Shown piece after piece: positions 52,548 through 62,282 of a stretch of DNA of 64,000 nt; position 1 is the stretch's first letter, and every line of letters begins with the position of its first letter. Source of the DNA: Flavobacteriales bacterium UBA6051. Its GTDB lineage: Bacteria; Bacteroidota; Bacteroidia; Flavobacteriales_D; Crocinitomicaceae. The stretch spans positions 1 through 64,000 of the forward strand of contig DIYP01000007.1 of NCBI GenBank assembly GCA_002427735.1. Direction: 5' to 3'. The notes beneath the pieces are model-generated. The model was not told where the DNA came from, searched no databases, and saw nothing but the letters and a program-made list of their open reading frames with translations. Both the position numbers and the translations under genes were made by a program.

Positions 52548-55526
52548 CTATTCAAAAAGTAGACTTCCAATATCAAGTACTTCTTTCTCTGTAGACAATC
52601 TACGCGTGATTTCCTGAACATTTTCTTCCGGAGTACCGAAGTTGGTCACTAGTTGAACTTGAATCGTTATGGGAGCAGCAATTCCCTGTGATTGGGTTCC
52701 GTAGTAATCGACTTGTACCTTGTATTCACCATTGATAGCCTCCTTAATTGTGAACATTTCTGGCCCGTAACCTTGTGTGAAGTCGTCCGAAATACGTCCA
52801 CCAATTTCGGTTTTGTTGTGCGAGTAAAAGCATTTTTCTCCACGCGGATCGGTTACCCAAAGGTCCATGTCGCAATTGTCGGAATCCCAGTTCACAATGA
52901 CGCGTATGTCTACAGGCATATTTTTAATGAATTCGCGATCAAGGTGTGAAACGTCCACTTTGCGTTTATGAAGCGCCAAAATATGATTGATTTCAATCAG
53001 GGCAATGGTTTCAATACCTGGAAAACGTCCATCCCAAGGTGTTTCAACAACTTTGTACAGATTATCAACTGCCTTTTGATACTCTTCGTTTTTCGCAAAG
53101 CAAAGTCCCAAATCACGATACGATTGTGGCTCTTCCTGGCGTATTTTTAAGACATCTTTGTAAGTACTTATGGCAAGGTCGTAATGCTCAAGTTGCTCAA
53201 GTCTATGTGCGAGTATACGCATGAGTTCATGATTTTCTAACTCAAGCTCCGCGATATTTGATAAAATGCGTAATGCTAGCTCAGGCTTCTTGCGCTCAAT
53301 GAAAAAGTCTGCTACGTCAAGAAAGAAGGAAGGGGTATTCGCATACTTCCGCTTCAAGCCAAGATAGAAACTGTAAATGGCATTATCATGAATCTTTTTC
53401 AAGGCATCGATATATTCTGCTTCAGGTTCCCACTTTTTCAGCTGTATTTGAGCATTTTGACTTTTTCCATCTTCAACTTTTTCATCATCAGACATTTCAG
53501 CAGGTAGGCCGCCGGTAATGACATAACCATCTCGGCTAATATTTTGATCCTCGGCAATACGATGTCCACGTATTGCAGAAACTGATTCTACTTCAACGGA
53601 TTCAAGTTGAACTTCTTCGACGGTCCCGTCAGCACCATTTTCAAAATTCCAGGTATATGTCGAATCTCCAAGGAGTTCACGTGTAAGTGCAAGTTCTTCA
53701 TCGCGCTCGAGGATTTTGTGTGCTTCAAAGTCTGTTTCCCACCAATTGACATAATCAGCGAAATGACCTTTGACTGTTTCCAGATGGGCTTTTTTATTCA
53801 GTTCTCGTTCTTTCTTTGCCTCTGCGATTCTTTCGAAATATGCTTTTTGCATTTCCTCAGGTGGCACTATTTCATGCAATAAATAGTCCTCCAATCGATC
53901 AAGTACGATGAGGGAAGTGTTGCGTGTAACGATACCGTGTTCTTTTCCAAGGGCAAGAATTTCTTCTTCATTTTTTTCATGGTTAATGTCGAGTTCAGCA
54001 AGTTTCTTTTGCGCCCAAATTCTGCGAATGAGTCCAGTTTCTGTTAGATACTCTTCAGGGTCTATTTGTAAATGAATCCGGCTTAATGGACTCCCGTAAC
54101 CGAAAGAGAAATCCATTTTTGTTTCCCCATGAATGATGCCGGCTACATGGACTTGATCTTTAATAGTGGTTGGAAGCGAGGGGTATGAGTCCTTTAGGTT
54201 GTTTCCATAGTATTGAAGACTTTCCCCGGATAGAAGTTCAAGCGCTTTATTGTTTTCTACCTGTAGCAAGTTGATGTATTCTCCTCCTGTCATTGAGGAA
54301 AGATATTTTAAGTAAGAATGGTCGGCAGATGCACTGGAGTTGATCGTGGTAATTTTTGCTTTTTTAGGTAGTATTTCGTTCGCAACACCAAAATTTGAAA
54401 GTCCATCTCCCAGGACAAGAAACGCATCACAAGAGAATTGACTATAATCGATACTGCGATAAGCCGACGCCCCGTCCAATAGTGAGCGTTGCAAAGTATC
54501 TCTTAACGATTTCCATTCACCATTAACTACCTGATATTCCTTAACTATTGAAATATCGTTACGAAGCAGAACCAGTTGGATATCGAGTGAGCTAAAGTTT
54601 TCAAAATAGTCATCTAATAAATCTAATTCACGCACCAAATCTCGATTTTTAGCAGATGCAGATGCATCCCAGATTAAGCAAATAGACTTTGGTAATTCTG
54701 TTTCAATACTTCCACTTCGAGGAGTAATTGTTGTGTAGAAGTAATATGAATTTCGTGACCCTGGAATACGCTCAGTATAAATGGGTAGACTGTTTTTGGG
54801 GGCCGGTAAGGATATTCCGATAGGACGATTGGCCATAAATCTTTCGCGAGAGAAAGATGCTTTGTAATTCTCTTGCCATTTTTCAAATTCAAAGTTGATA
54901 AGAGAATTTTGGTCAATCTTCGGTTGAACAGGCTGATTAAAAACTTCTACGTTTAAATTGAATTGCTCAATTTCTTCTTTAAAATTGAGAGGAAGGATAT
55001 AGTCGTATGCATAATTAGACGTACTTAATTCCTGTTCATAAGCTACGACAATATGTTTATACCCTTTGGCAGGAATTGGATATACACGCGCTTTGAAATT
55101 GTTTCCCTTTGTCCATTCCAATAAGCCGGGATCAATGCTCTGTCGAACGATACTTTCAAAGACTTCCTGTCCTTTGTTTTTTTCAATAATTACCCCTTCA
55201 CGTAACTTTCCATCGACATCCATGGCGAACCTGTAAACCGTTTGCCCTTCACCCAGCGGGAAATACAATTGCCCTTCACGCACTGTATTGAAGTCATTGT
55301 AGAAACGCATATCCATTGTTGTTGTGGCAATGTTTCCAATGACTTTGACATCAATGCTGAGCTCACTTAATCGAATCGGCGAAGAAACACCATCTTCGTT
55401 TTGTATTAGGATTGCAGGATAATTGGTGTTTGTAAGTGAGTCCTGTCGACTATTTGATTGGCCAAAAATTAGCGGTGAAATAGTAAAAAAAACAAAAGTG
55501 AAAAGTAGCGAGCGTCTTGATTTCAT
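52548..55526 (-). CDS. Exported VIT/VWA/TPR/DUF2135 protein
   Basis: A signal peptide is followed by a VIT domain (about 40-175: ELSIDVKVIGNIATTTMDMRFYND) and a VWA-like domain whose MIDAS start is seen as CLIWDASAS (near 288). Next come a charged linker containing RGHRIAEDQNISRDGYVITGG, TPR-like helices (about 720-840) and a C-terminal YfaP/DUF2135 beta domain (DIRVIVNWDSDNCDMDLWVTDPRGEKCFYSH). It resembles inter-alpha-trypsin-inhibitor-like proteins of Bacteroidota. Metal-dependent adhesion at the envelope is inference. It is 992 residues, single, and divergent from the symporter gene. Confidence 0.85.
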   Translation of the reverse strand: MKSRRSLLFTFVFFTISPLIFGQSNSRQDSLTNTNYPAILIQNEDGVSSPIRLSELSIDVKVIGNIATTTMDMRFYNDFNTVREGQLYFPLGEGQTVYRFAMDVDGKLREGVIIEKNKGQEVFESIVRQSIDPGLLEWTKGNNFKARVYPIPAKGYKHIVVAYEQELSTSNYAYDYILPLNFKEEIEQFNLNVEVFNQPVQPKIDQNSLINFEFEKWQENYKASFSRERFMANRPIGISLPAPKNSLPIYTERIPGSRNSYYFYTTITPRSGSIETELPKSICLIWDASASAKNRDLVRELDLLDDYFENFSSLDIQLVLLRNDISIVKEYQVVNGEWKSLRDTLQRSLLDGASAYRSIDYSQFSCDAFLVLGDGLSNFGVANEILPKKAKITTINSSASADHSYLKYLSSMTGGEYINLLQVENNKALELLSGESLQYYGNNLKDSYPSLPTTIKDQVHVAGIIHGETKMDFSFGYGSPLSRIHLQIDPEEYLTETGLIRRIWAQKKLAELDINHEKNEEEILALGKEHGIVTRNTSLIVLDRLEDYLLHEIVPPEEMQKAYFERIAEAKKERELNKKAHLETVKGHFADYVNWWETDFEAHKILERDEELALTRELLGDSTYTWNFENGADGTVEEVQLESVEVESVSAIRGHRIAEDQNISRDGYVITGGLPAEMSDDEKVEDGKSQNAQIQLKKWEPEAEYIDALKKIHDNAIYSFYLGLKRKYANTPSFFLDVADFFIERKKPELALRILSNIAELELENHELMRILAHRLEQLEHYDLAISTYKDVLKIRQEEPQSYRDLGLCFAKNEEYQKAVDNLYKVVETPWDGRFPGIETIALIEINHILALHKRKVDVSHLDREFIKNMPVDIRVIVNWDSDNCDMDLWVTDPRGEKCFYSHNKTEIGGRISDDFTQGYGPEMFTIKEAINGEYKVQVDYYGTQSQGIAAPITIQVQLVTNFGTPEENVQEITRRLSTEKEVLDIGSLLFE

Positions 55527-55756
55527 TTTGACTGTCTTTTGATCCGTTTAGGTTAGGACACAAAAAATACACCATTTCCATAAAATAGCGATCAAAAAAG
55601 GGCAAATCATCTGTTTGATAACGACGTTTGCCCACGTAGCATTTGGTTGAGCTACATAGTTATAAACAAAAAAGATCAGTGTTTTGTTACAGTATTGCTC
55701 GGGATTCGTGTTTTCGATCCAATCGATTGTTATTTTTACCTCAATATTTAACCGTA

Positions 55757-57343
55757 ATGACCAGTACACTAATTGTTACCGTTTTAGTTGTCTATTTTCT
55801 TGTTCTTGTTGGGATTTCTTTTCTAACATCTCGAAAGGCAAGCAATGACAGCTTTTTTCTAGGAGAACGAAAGTCTCCCTGGTACGTGGTTTCTTTCGGT
55901 ATGATTGGTGCCTCCTTGAGCGGTGTTACTTTTATTTCTGTCCCGGGGTGGGTTGGAAGTGAGACCAATCAATTCAGTTACATGCAGGCGGTCTTCGGAT
56001 ACTTGGTCGGTTATTTCATTGTAGCATATGTTTTACTTCCATTGTATTATCGACTCAATTTAACTTCGATTTACGAATATCTCCAGCAGCGATTTGGTTG
56101 GTGGAGTTATAAAACGGGGGCATCCTTCTTTTTGCTTTCGCGCATTATCGGGGCTTCTGTGAGGCTGCTTCTGGTGGCCAATGTGTTACAATCTATTTTA
56201 TTCGATGATTGGGGAATTCCTTTTGAATACACTGTCATTATTTCTGTACTACTCATTTGGATTTATACCAGCCGAGGAGGAATCAAAACAATTGTTTGGA
56301 CGGACACCTTGCAGACTGCCTTTATGCTTGGGAGTGTATTCTTTACTGTTTACTACTTAAGTAGTTTCTTGCAATTGGAAAACACAACGGATGTAATCGG
56401 AACTGTGGCTGATAGTCCATATTCGCAAATATTCTTTTTTGATGATTTCACCGGGAGCAATCATTTCTTAAAGCATTTTTTGGGTGGTATATTTATCACC
56501 ATTGGTATGACTGGACTGGATCAGGATATGATGCAGAAAAATCTGAGCTGCCGGAATATCAAGGATGCGCAGAAGAACATGATCTCCATGGCCGCTATTT
56601 TGGTAGTTGTGAATTTAGTTTTTCTGTCCTTGGGAGCGCTGCTCTATATCTATGCGAGCAGACAGGATATTGTTCCGGAAAAAGCGGATTTACTGTTTTC
56701 TACAGTCGCATTAAGCGATCAAATGGGACCAACCATTGGTATTCTATTCTTATTGGGGTTAATCGCGGCTGCATATTCAAGTGCCGATTCGGCACTGACT
56801 TCGCTGACGACATCGTTTTCAATTGACTTTTTAGGAGTAAATAGCAAAGCATCAGATAAGAACAAAGAAATTACCTCCAAAGAGAATCCAGAGTTGATTG
56901 ATCGTGTTATGGAAGAAAGAAATAACCAAGGAAAAAAATATACTGGTAATGCCGAACGTACACGAAAAATTGTTCATGTAGCAATGTCAGCTGTCATTAT
57001 TCTCGTTGTACTGCTTTTGAAATATACAACAACGGACTCAGCGATTGGTTTATTGATGAAATTTGCCGGGTTTACTTATGGTCCGTTAATTGGATTATTC
57101 TTTTTTGGGATTTTGACCAAACGAGCTTTGAGTGATCGACTGGTGCCCCTGGCTTGTCTGGTATCCATAGCGGCAACTTTTATATTATGGTATTTTTCCG
57201 CAGGCGCTCCCGGAGTAGATGGGGCTGGGACAGGTATTTTTGGTAGTTACCGCTTTGGATTTGAAATTATCATCTTGAATGCATTGATTACCTTTATACT
57301 ATTACTGGCGATATCAAAAAATCATCAAAAAGCTGAGGTATGA
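55757..57343 (+). CDS. Sodium:solute symporter (SSS family)
   Basis: A LeuT-fold transporter of the SSS/SLC5 family with about 13 membrane helices. SFGMIGASLSGVTFISVPGWVG (helix 1-2 sodium/substrate region), TGLDQDMMQKNLSCRN and LGLIAAAYSSADSALTSLTTSFSIDF (the SSS signature) are present. The substrate cannot be assigned from sequence. The ATG at 55757 gives 529 residues. A longer frame from 55643 would add a polar, non-conserved leader. Its stop overlaps the GlmU-like start by 4 bp. Confidence 0.9.
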   Translation: MTSTLIVTVLVVYFLVLVGISFLTSRKASNDSFFLGERKSPWYVVSFGMIGASLSGVTFISVPGWVGSETNQFSYMQAVFGYLVGYFIVAYVLLPLYYRLNLTSIYEYLQQRFGWWSYKTGASFFLLSRIIGASVRLLLVANVLQSILFDDWGIPFEYTVIISVLLIWIYTSRGGIKTIVWTDTLQTAFMLGSVFFTVYYLSSFLQLENTTDVIGTVADSPYSQIFFFDDFTGSNHFLKHFLGGIFITIGMTGLDQDMMQKNLSCRNIKDAQKNMISMAAILVVVNLVFLSLGALLYIYASRQDIVPEKADLLFSTVALSDQMGPTIGILFLLGLIAAAYSSADSALTSLTTSFSIDFLGVNSKASDKNKEITSKENPELIDRVMEERNNQGKKYTGNAERTRKIVHVAMSAVIILVVLLLKYTTTDSAIGLLMKFAGFTYGPLIGLFFFGILTKRALSDRLVPLACLVSIAATFILWYFSAGAPGVDGAGTGIFGSYRFGFEIIILNALITFILLLAISKNHQKAEV

Positions 57344-58467
57344 AAATTCAATTGCATGATAACGGGAAACACCTTGATTTTGCTCCTTTGACTTTAACGA
57401 GACCTGTAGGTAATTTAAGAGTGGGGATCTTCACGAATGATGAACGATGGAAGCGTTTCATTCCAGAGGCTGAAATAAGCTTTGAATCAGAAGATTATTT
57501 GTTCGCTAAGTTTCCGTACGAAGTGAGTGATATAGTTGTTAACGCATGCATTATTCCCAATACAGAAGTCGTAGAGGCTGTAAAACGTGTGAAAGGAAAT
57601 GAAGTATTGTTAGTTGATGGGAACTGGATTGCCAGAAGTGGAACAGGAGAAATAGCCATCAATTATGAAGGAAGTGCTCCAGTTGTTTTAGAGCACCGTT
57701 GGGATTTGTATAAAAAGAATCAAGAGATTCTTACAAGTGACTTTGCACTTTTAACAACGAATAGAACCTCCGTCCAACTTTCATCATCGAATACCATTAT
57801 TGGTGATCCAAATGCAATCTTTTTAGAAGAAGGAGCTAAAGTAGAGGCAACTGTACTTAATACTCAGGGAGGTCCAATTTACATTGGCAAAAATGCAGAG
57901 ATTATGGAAGGTTGTTTAGTGCGTGGTCCATTCGCGATGTGTGCGAATAGCGTATTAAAAATGGGAGCAAAAGTTTATGGCGCAACAACACTTGGTCCCT
58001 ATTGTAAAGTTGGTGGAGAGATAAATAACGTACTTTTTCAGGCGTACTCAAATAAGGGACACGACGGATTCCTTGGTAATTCTGTCATTGGAGAATGGTG
58101 CAACTTAGGTGCAGATTCGAATACATCTAACCTAAAGAATAACTACGGGACTGTTAAGGCCTATAGTTATAAAACGAAAAGTCTGGAGCAAACATCGGTT
58201 CAGTTTATGGGACTTGTAATGGGGGATCATTCGAAATGTGGCATTAACACCATGTTTAACACAGCAAGCGTAGTGGGAGTTTCTTCCAATGTCTTTGGTG
58301 CGGGTTTTCCGGCTAAATACATTCCCTCTTTTAGTTGGGGAACGCAAGGTGATCGTTTCGATTTTCAGAAAGCTATAGAAGGCGCGAATAGAATGATGGA
58401 GCGTAGAGGTCTTCAGTTATCTGATGGCGACGTAGCCATTCTTAAAACTATTTTTGACAGGAAATAA
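57340..58467 (+). CDS. GlmU family sugar-nucleotidyltransferase-like protein
   Basis: A degenerate nucleotidyltransferase-like N-terminus (LTLTRPVGNLRVGIFTNDERW) is followed by a left-handed beta-helix (about 150-335) with hexapeptide-like repeats (for example NTIIGDPNAIFLEEGAKVEATVL, VIGEWCNLGADSNTSNLKNNY). Bacteroidota carry this as a GlmU-like paralogue. The N-terminal G.G.(T/S)R.P motif of a true nucleotidyltransferase is not evident, so an acyltransferase or uncharacterised role is likely. Translationally coupled to the symporter. Confidence 0.8.
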   Translation: MKIQLHDNGKHLDFAPLTLTRPVGNLRVGIFTNDERWKRFIPEAEISFESEDYLFAKFPYEVSDIVVNACIIPNTEVVEAVKRVKGNEVLLVDGNWIARSGTGEIAINYEGSAPVVLEHRWDLYKKNQEILTSDFALLTTNRTSVQLSSSNTIIGDPNAIFLEEGAKVEATVLNTQGGPIYIGKNAEIMEGCLVRGPFAMCANSVLKMGAKVYGATTLGPYCKVGGEINNVLFQAYSNKGHDGFLGNSVIGEWCNLGADSNTSNLKNNYGTVKAYSYKTKSLEQTSVQFMGLVMGDHSKCGINTMFNTASVVGVSSNVFGAGFPAKYIPSFSWGTQGDRFDFQKAIEGANRMMERRGLQLSDGDVAILKTIFDRK

Positions 58468-58582
58468 GACAAAATTGCAGTTTACTTTCCTTGGCATACC
58501 GTTTGAAATGTAGTGTGCACAACCGAATATGTGATATATCGGATACATCGCTGACACAATGGCGGTGAGAAATAGAAAATGA

Positions 58583-61030
58583 ATGAGTAAATTTTTTGAT
58601 GATAGTTTATTAGAATTCTCCGGAGGCTTCGAAGGTGACGCTGAATTCATACCGTTAATATCTGCGGAAGAGGAGGAAAACATGAATAAGCAGTCTTATC
58701 CAGATGAGCTGCCGATTCTTCCACTTCGTAATAACGTATTATTTCCAGGAGTAGTTATTCCCATTACTGTTGGTCGTGATAAGTCCATTAAGTTAATTCA
58801 AGAGGCGAATAAAGGCTCTAAGATTATCGGTGTTGTTTCTCAAAAAAATCAAGAGGTAGAATCTCCCGAATTTGTTGATTTACATGCGGTAGGGACAGTG
58901 GCTCAAATTGTACGTTTGTTGAAAATGCCAGATGGAACCTCCACAGTGATTATTCAGGGTAAACGAAGGTTTGAATTGGAACAACCAGTGCAGACTGAAC
59001 CGTACATGCGTGCAAAAGTTCGACTTTTGGAAGAGTCTCGCGTAGATGAATCTAATAAGGAGATGCAAGTGATGTTCAAGACGATTAAGGACCTTGCATT
59101 GCAAATTATTCAGGAGAGTCCGAATATTCCGTCAGAAGCTTCTTTTGCGATTGGTAACATTGATAGTCCTACGTTTTTGATGAATTTTATTTCATCGAAT
59201 ATGAATGCTGATGTTGCCAAAAAGCAAGAAATGCTGGAGGAACTGGACGTCAGAAAACGCGTGATGATGGTGCTTGAGCATTTGACACTCGAAGTTCAGA
59301 TGTTGGAAATGCGTAATGAGATTCAGACCAAGGTCCGGAAGGATATGGACAAGCAACAGCGCGAGTACTTCTTACATCAACAAATGCGGACCATTCAAGA
59401 TGAATTGGGAGATAATCCGCAGCAGCAGGATGTAAGTGAAATGAGTGAACGAGCTGCTAAGAAAAAATGGAATGAGCCCGTAAAGAAATTATTCTACAAA
59501 GAGTTGGATAAACTTGGTCGAATGAATCCACAGGGCGCTGAATATACGGTTCAGTTGAATTATCTTGATTTGATGTTGGATTTGCCATGGGGAGAATATT
59601 CAAAGGATAATCTTGATCTTAAACGAGCGGCAAAAATTCTGGAAAGAGATCATTACGGATTAGAGAAGGTAAAGGAGCGTATCCTTGAGTACCTGGCCGT
59701 ATTGAAACTCAAAGGGAACATGAAGTCTCCAATTTTATGTTTTTATGGCCCTCCCGGTGTGGGAAAAACATCACTTGGAAAATCGATTGCCGAAGCGCTG
59801 GGAAGAAAATATGTTCGTATGTCCCTCGGTGGACTTCATGATGAATCTGAGATTCGAGGTCATCGTAAAACGTACATTGGAGCAATGCCAGGGCGTGTGA
59901 TTCAAAATATTAAGAAAGCGGAGATCAGTAATCCAGTGTTTGTATTGGACGAGGTAGATAAGCTGGGTAGAAGCAATCATGGTGACCCTTCATCAGCTTT
60001 GTTGGAAGTGTTGGACCCTGAGCAAAACAGTGAGTTTTATGACAACTACATTGAAACTGAATACGACCTTTCTCGAGTAATGTTCATTGCTACGGCGAAT
60101 AACCTTGGAAGTATTCAGGCACCATTGCGTGATCGTATGGAAATTATTGAAGTGAATGGCTATACGATAGAGGAGAAAATAGAAATTGCTAAGCGTCATT
60201 TATTACCAAAGCAAATCAAAGAACACGGAATTGACAAGAAAGATATAAGCCTTGACAAAAGTGTTTTGGAAAAATTGATTGAGGAGTATACAAACGAATC
60301 AGGTGTCCGTGGTTTGGATAAAGTAGTTGCAAAGGTTGTGCGCAACCGTGCGCGTCAAATAGCAATGGAACAAGAATTTACTGTAAAAATTACGGTAGAT
60401 GACCTGTTTGACATTCTTGGAGCGGGAAGAGGAAGAACGAAGTATGACAATAATGATGTAGCTGGTGTGGTTACAGGATTAGCCTGGACGAGCGTAGGAG
60501 GAGATATTCTTTTCATTGAATCTTCCATTACGAAGGGGAAGGGGAAGTTGACACTTACCGGTAACCTTGGTGATGTGATGAAAGAATCTGCCGTGATTGC
60601 TTTGGAATATTTGAAATCACATAGTGCGCTATTAGATTTGAATCAAGAACTGTTTGACAAACATAATATTCATATCCACGTTCCAGAGGGTGCAACTCCG
60701 AAGGATGGCCCAAGTGCTGGAATTACAATGTTGACATCTTTGGCGTCAGTGTTTACACAAAGAAAGGTAAAGAAAAATCTGGCGATGACGGGAGAGATTA
60801 CCTTGCGTGGAGATGTCTTGCCTGTTGGAGGAATTAAAGAAAAAATTCTAGCAGCTAAGCGCGCTAGAATTAAGGAGATCATCCTTTGTGAAAAGAATCG
60901 AAAGGATGTTGACGAGATTAATCAAGATTATCTCAAAGGATTGACATTTCATTACGTAACAAAAATGGAGGAAGTGCTGGAAATAGCATTGACAAAAACG
61001 AAAGTCAAGAATCCACAAATTATTGAATAA
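58583..61030 (+). CDS. lon: ATP-dependent protease Lon
   Basis: A cytoplasmic AAA+ serine protease for misfolded and regulatory proteins. The N-terminal substrate domain starts at DELPILPLRNNVLFPGVVIPI. Walker A GPPGVGKT lies near 389-396, Walker B VFVLDEVDKLG follows, and the Ser/Lys dyad is seen in KDGPSAGITM (Ser near 711) and GGIKEKILAAKRA (Lys near 753). Length 815. The acidic first 33 residues are a Bacteroidota-type extension; an in-frame ATG at 58682 would omit them. A strong terminator follows. Confidence 0.97.
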   Translation: MSKFFDDSLLEFSGGFEGDAEFIPLISAEEEENMNKQSYPDELPILPLRNNVLFPGVVIPITVGRDKSIKLIQEANKGSKIIGVVSQKNQEVESPEFVDLHAVGTVAQIVRLLKMPDGTSTVIIQGKRRFELEQPVQTEPYMRAKVRLLEESRVDESNKEMQVMFKTIKDLALQIIQESPNIPSEASFAIGNIDSPTFLMNFISSNMNADVAKKQEMLEELDVRKRVMMVLEHLTLEVQMLEMRNEIQTKVRKDMDKQQREYFLHQQMRTIQDELGDNPQQQDVSEMSERAAKKKWNEPVKKLFYKELDKLGRMNPQGAEYTVQLNYLDLMLDLPWGEYSKDNLDLKRAAKILERDHYGLEKVKERILEYLAVLKLKGNMKSPILCFYGPPGVGKTSLGKSIAEALGRKYVRMSLGGLHDESEIRGHRKTYIGAMPGRVIQNIKKAEISNPVFVLDEVDKLGRSNHGDPSSALLEVLDPEQNSEFYDNYIETEYDLSRVMFIATANNLGSIQAPLRDRMEIIEVNGYTIEEKIEIAKRHLLPKQIKEHGIDKKDISLDKSVLEKLIEEYTNESGVRGLDKVVAKVVRNRARQIAMEQEFTVKITVDDLFDILGAGRGRTKYDNNDVAGVVTGLAWTSVGGDILFIESSITKGKGKLTLTGNLGDVMKESAVIALEYLKSHSALLDLNQELFDKHNIHIHVPEGATPKDGPSAGITMLTSLASVFTQRKVKKNLAMTGEITLRGDVLPVGGIKEKILAAKRARIKEIILCEKNRKDVDEINQDYLKGLTFHYVTKMEEVLEIALTKTKVKNPQIIE

Positions 61031-61032
61031 GC

Positions 61033-61063
61033 AAAACGCCGAAGAATTTTCTTCGGCGTTTTT
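61033..61063. terminator. Terminator between lon and the TPR gene
   Basis: AAAACGCCGAAG (61033-61044) pairs with CTTCGGCGTTTT (61051-61062) around AATTTT. T and A runs on both sides let it serve lon and the convergent gene ending at 61080. Confidence 0.92.
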
Positions 61064-61079
61064 GTTGAGACACTGTTTG

Positions 61080-62183
61080 TTATTTTACTCTCCGTCTCAA
61101 GAAAAGCAATACCGAACCAGCTCCTAGAATTACGCTTAGTATTCCAACGATAATGAGTGGAGCGAACTCTCTATCTCTAGGAGTTTTTCTATTAGTCTCA
61201 TTTTTGGTTGCTGACGCAGAGATAAAGCTTTCAAGTGAGTCGATTATATGCCCCATGTTTTCAAGTGAATCCATTTGGGCAACTTCATGACTATGCTCTT
61301 CTTGCAGCTCATTGGCTATATCATTCATACTAAACAGAAGTAATTCTGGATCTATGCGTCCCTGATCTAGTAAGCGCTTAAACATAAATGGGAGTTCATC
61401 AATTCCTAGTTCTAAGCGTTTTTCATTCATTTGACGAATGATCGAAGAAATACGACGCTTACTTGAAGGGTCGAACTCCATAACGTATGTATAAGCGATC
61501 AACGCATTTTCATAAGAGTCATACTCGGCAAAATAATCCGCTAGTGTTTTTAATAGATTCGCCATGACTTTGTTCGGTGCGGGAGTGAACGCCACTCTCG
61601 TCCGAATTTGAAACTGTAGATCATTTACCTTTTTGTGATGCATATGACGGTTGCGTGGCGGGATGGAGGGGAGGTCGTCCATTTCTATAATGCGATTATT
61701 TCTTAGCCAACCAGGTTGATCACGTTCTTTAATTTTTGCTTCGAGAATCTTAACATGAACCCATTCACTCCCAAGATGAGAGTCTGAGTTGATGCTGTGC
61801 CCTTTTGAAATATATTCCAAAGCCTTTTCAAGCTGACCATCAAGTTCATAAGCCGTCCCCAGATTTGCAATGATGATGTACTCGTTTGGATATTGATCAG
61901 CGAGCGGTTCCAAAATCATTAGTGCTGAATCGACATGCCCAAGTTTCATGAGGTTCAGCGCAATGTTTGACTGCGTTTTAAAGTTTGTTTTGTAATCTGG
62001 TTGACTTCTTAGGCTAGTGATTCTGTTACGTAGTTTTATTTTATCAAAGTGGCGGTAGTAATCTGACAAATAGAAATAGCGAGTGTAGACGCGTTTTCCA
62101 TCGAGCGTGTGACCATATTCGTTACCGCAGCAGAACGAAGTTGTCGAGCACATTGCCAAAGCGAGAATGAGAATATATTTCAT
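61080..62183 (-). CDS. Exported TPR protein with C-terminal membrane anchor
   Basis: A signal peptide (MKYILILALAMCSTTSFC) is followed by TPR motifs (about 70-140: NIALNLMKLGHVDSALMILEPLADQYPNEYIIIANLGTAYELDGQLEKALEYISKG), a second helical region (about 200-250) and a final membrane helix (about 345-363) with RRRVK on the inside. No enzyme domain is visible. The gene may assist protein complexes at the envelope. The ATG at 62183 is preferred over 62228 because it yields the signal peptide. Confidence 0.75.
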   Translation of the reverse strand: MKYILILALAMCSTTSFCCGNEYGHTLDGKRVYTRYFYLSDYYRHFDKIKLRNRITSLRSQPDYKTNFKTQSNIALNLMKLGHVDSALMILEPLADQYPNEYIIIANLGTAYELDGQLEKALEYISKGHSINSDSHLGSEWVHVKILEAKIKERDQPGWLRNNRIIEMDDLPSIPPRNRHMHHKKVNDLQFQIRTRVAFTPAPNKVMANLLKTLADYFAEYDSYENALIAYTYVMEFDPSSKRRISSIIRQMNEKRLELGIDELPFMFKRLLDQGRIDPELLLFSMNDIANELQEEHSHEVAQMDSLENMGHIIDSLESFISASATKNETNRKTPRDREFAPLIIVGILSVILGAGSVLLFLRRRVK

Positions 62184-62226
62184 AACATAGGTTTTGTTAT
62201 GAAATGCTTCGCAAAAGATAAGTAAC

Positions 62227-62258
62227 AAAAAAGCCGTCCCAACGATGTTGGAACGGCT
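62227..62258 (-). terminator. Terminator after the partial sortilin-like gene
   Basis: On the minus strand AGCCGTTCCAAC (62258-62247) pairs with GTTGGGACGGCT (62243-62232; one G-U) and runs into T6. Confidence 0.88.
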
Positions 62259-62282
62259 AATATATTTGGTTAAAGAATCTAA

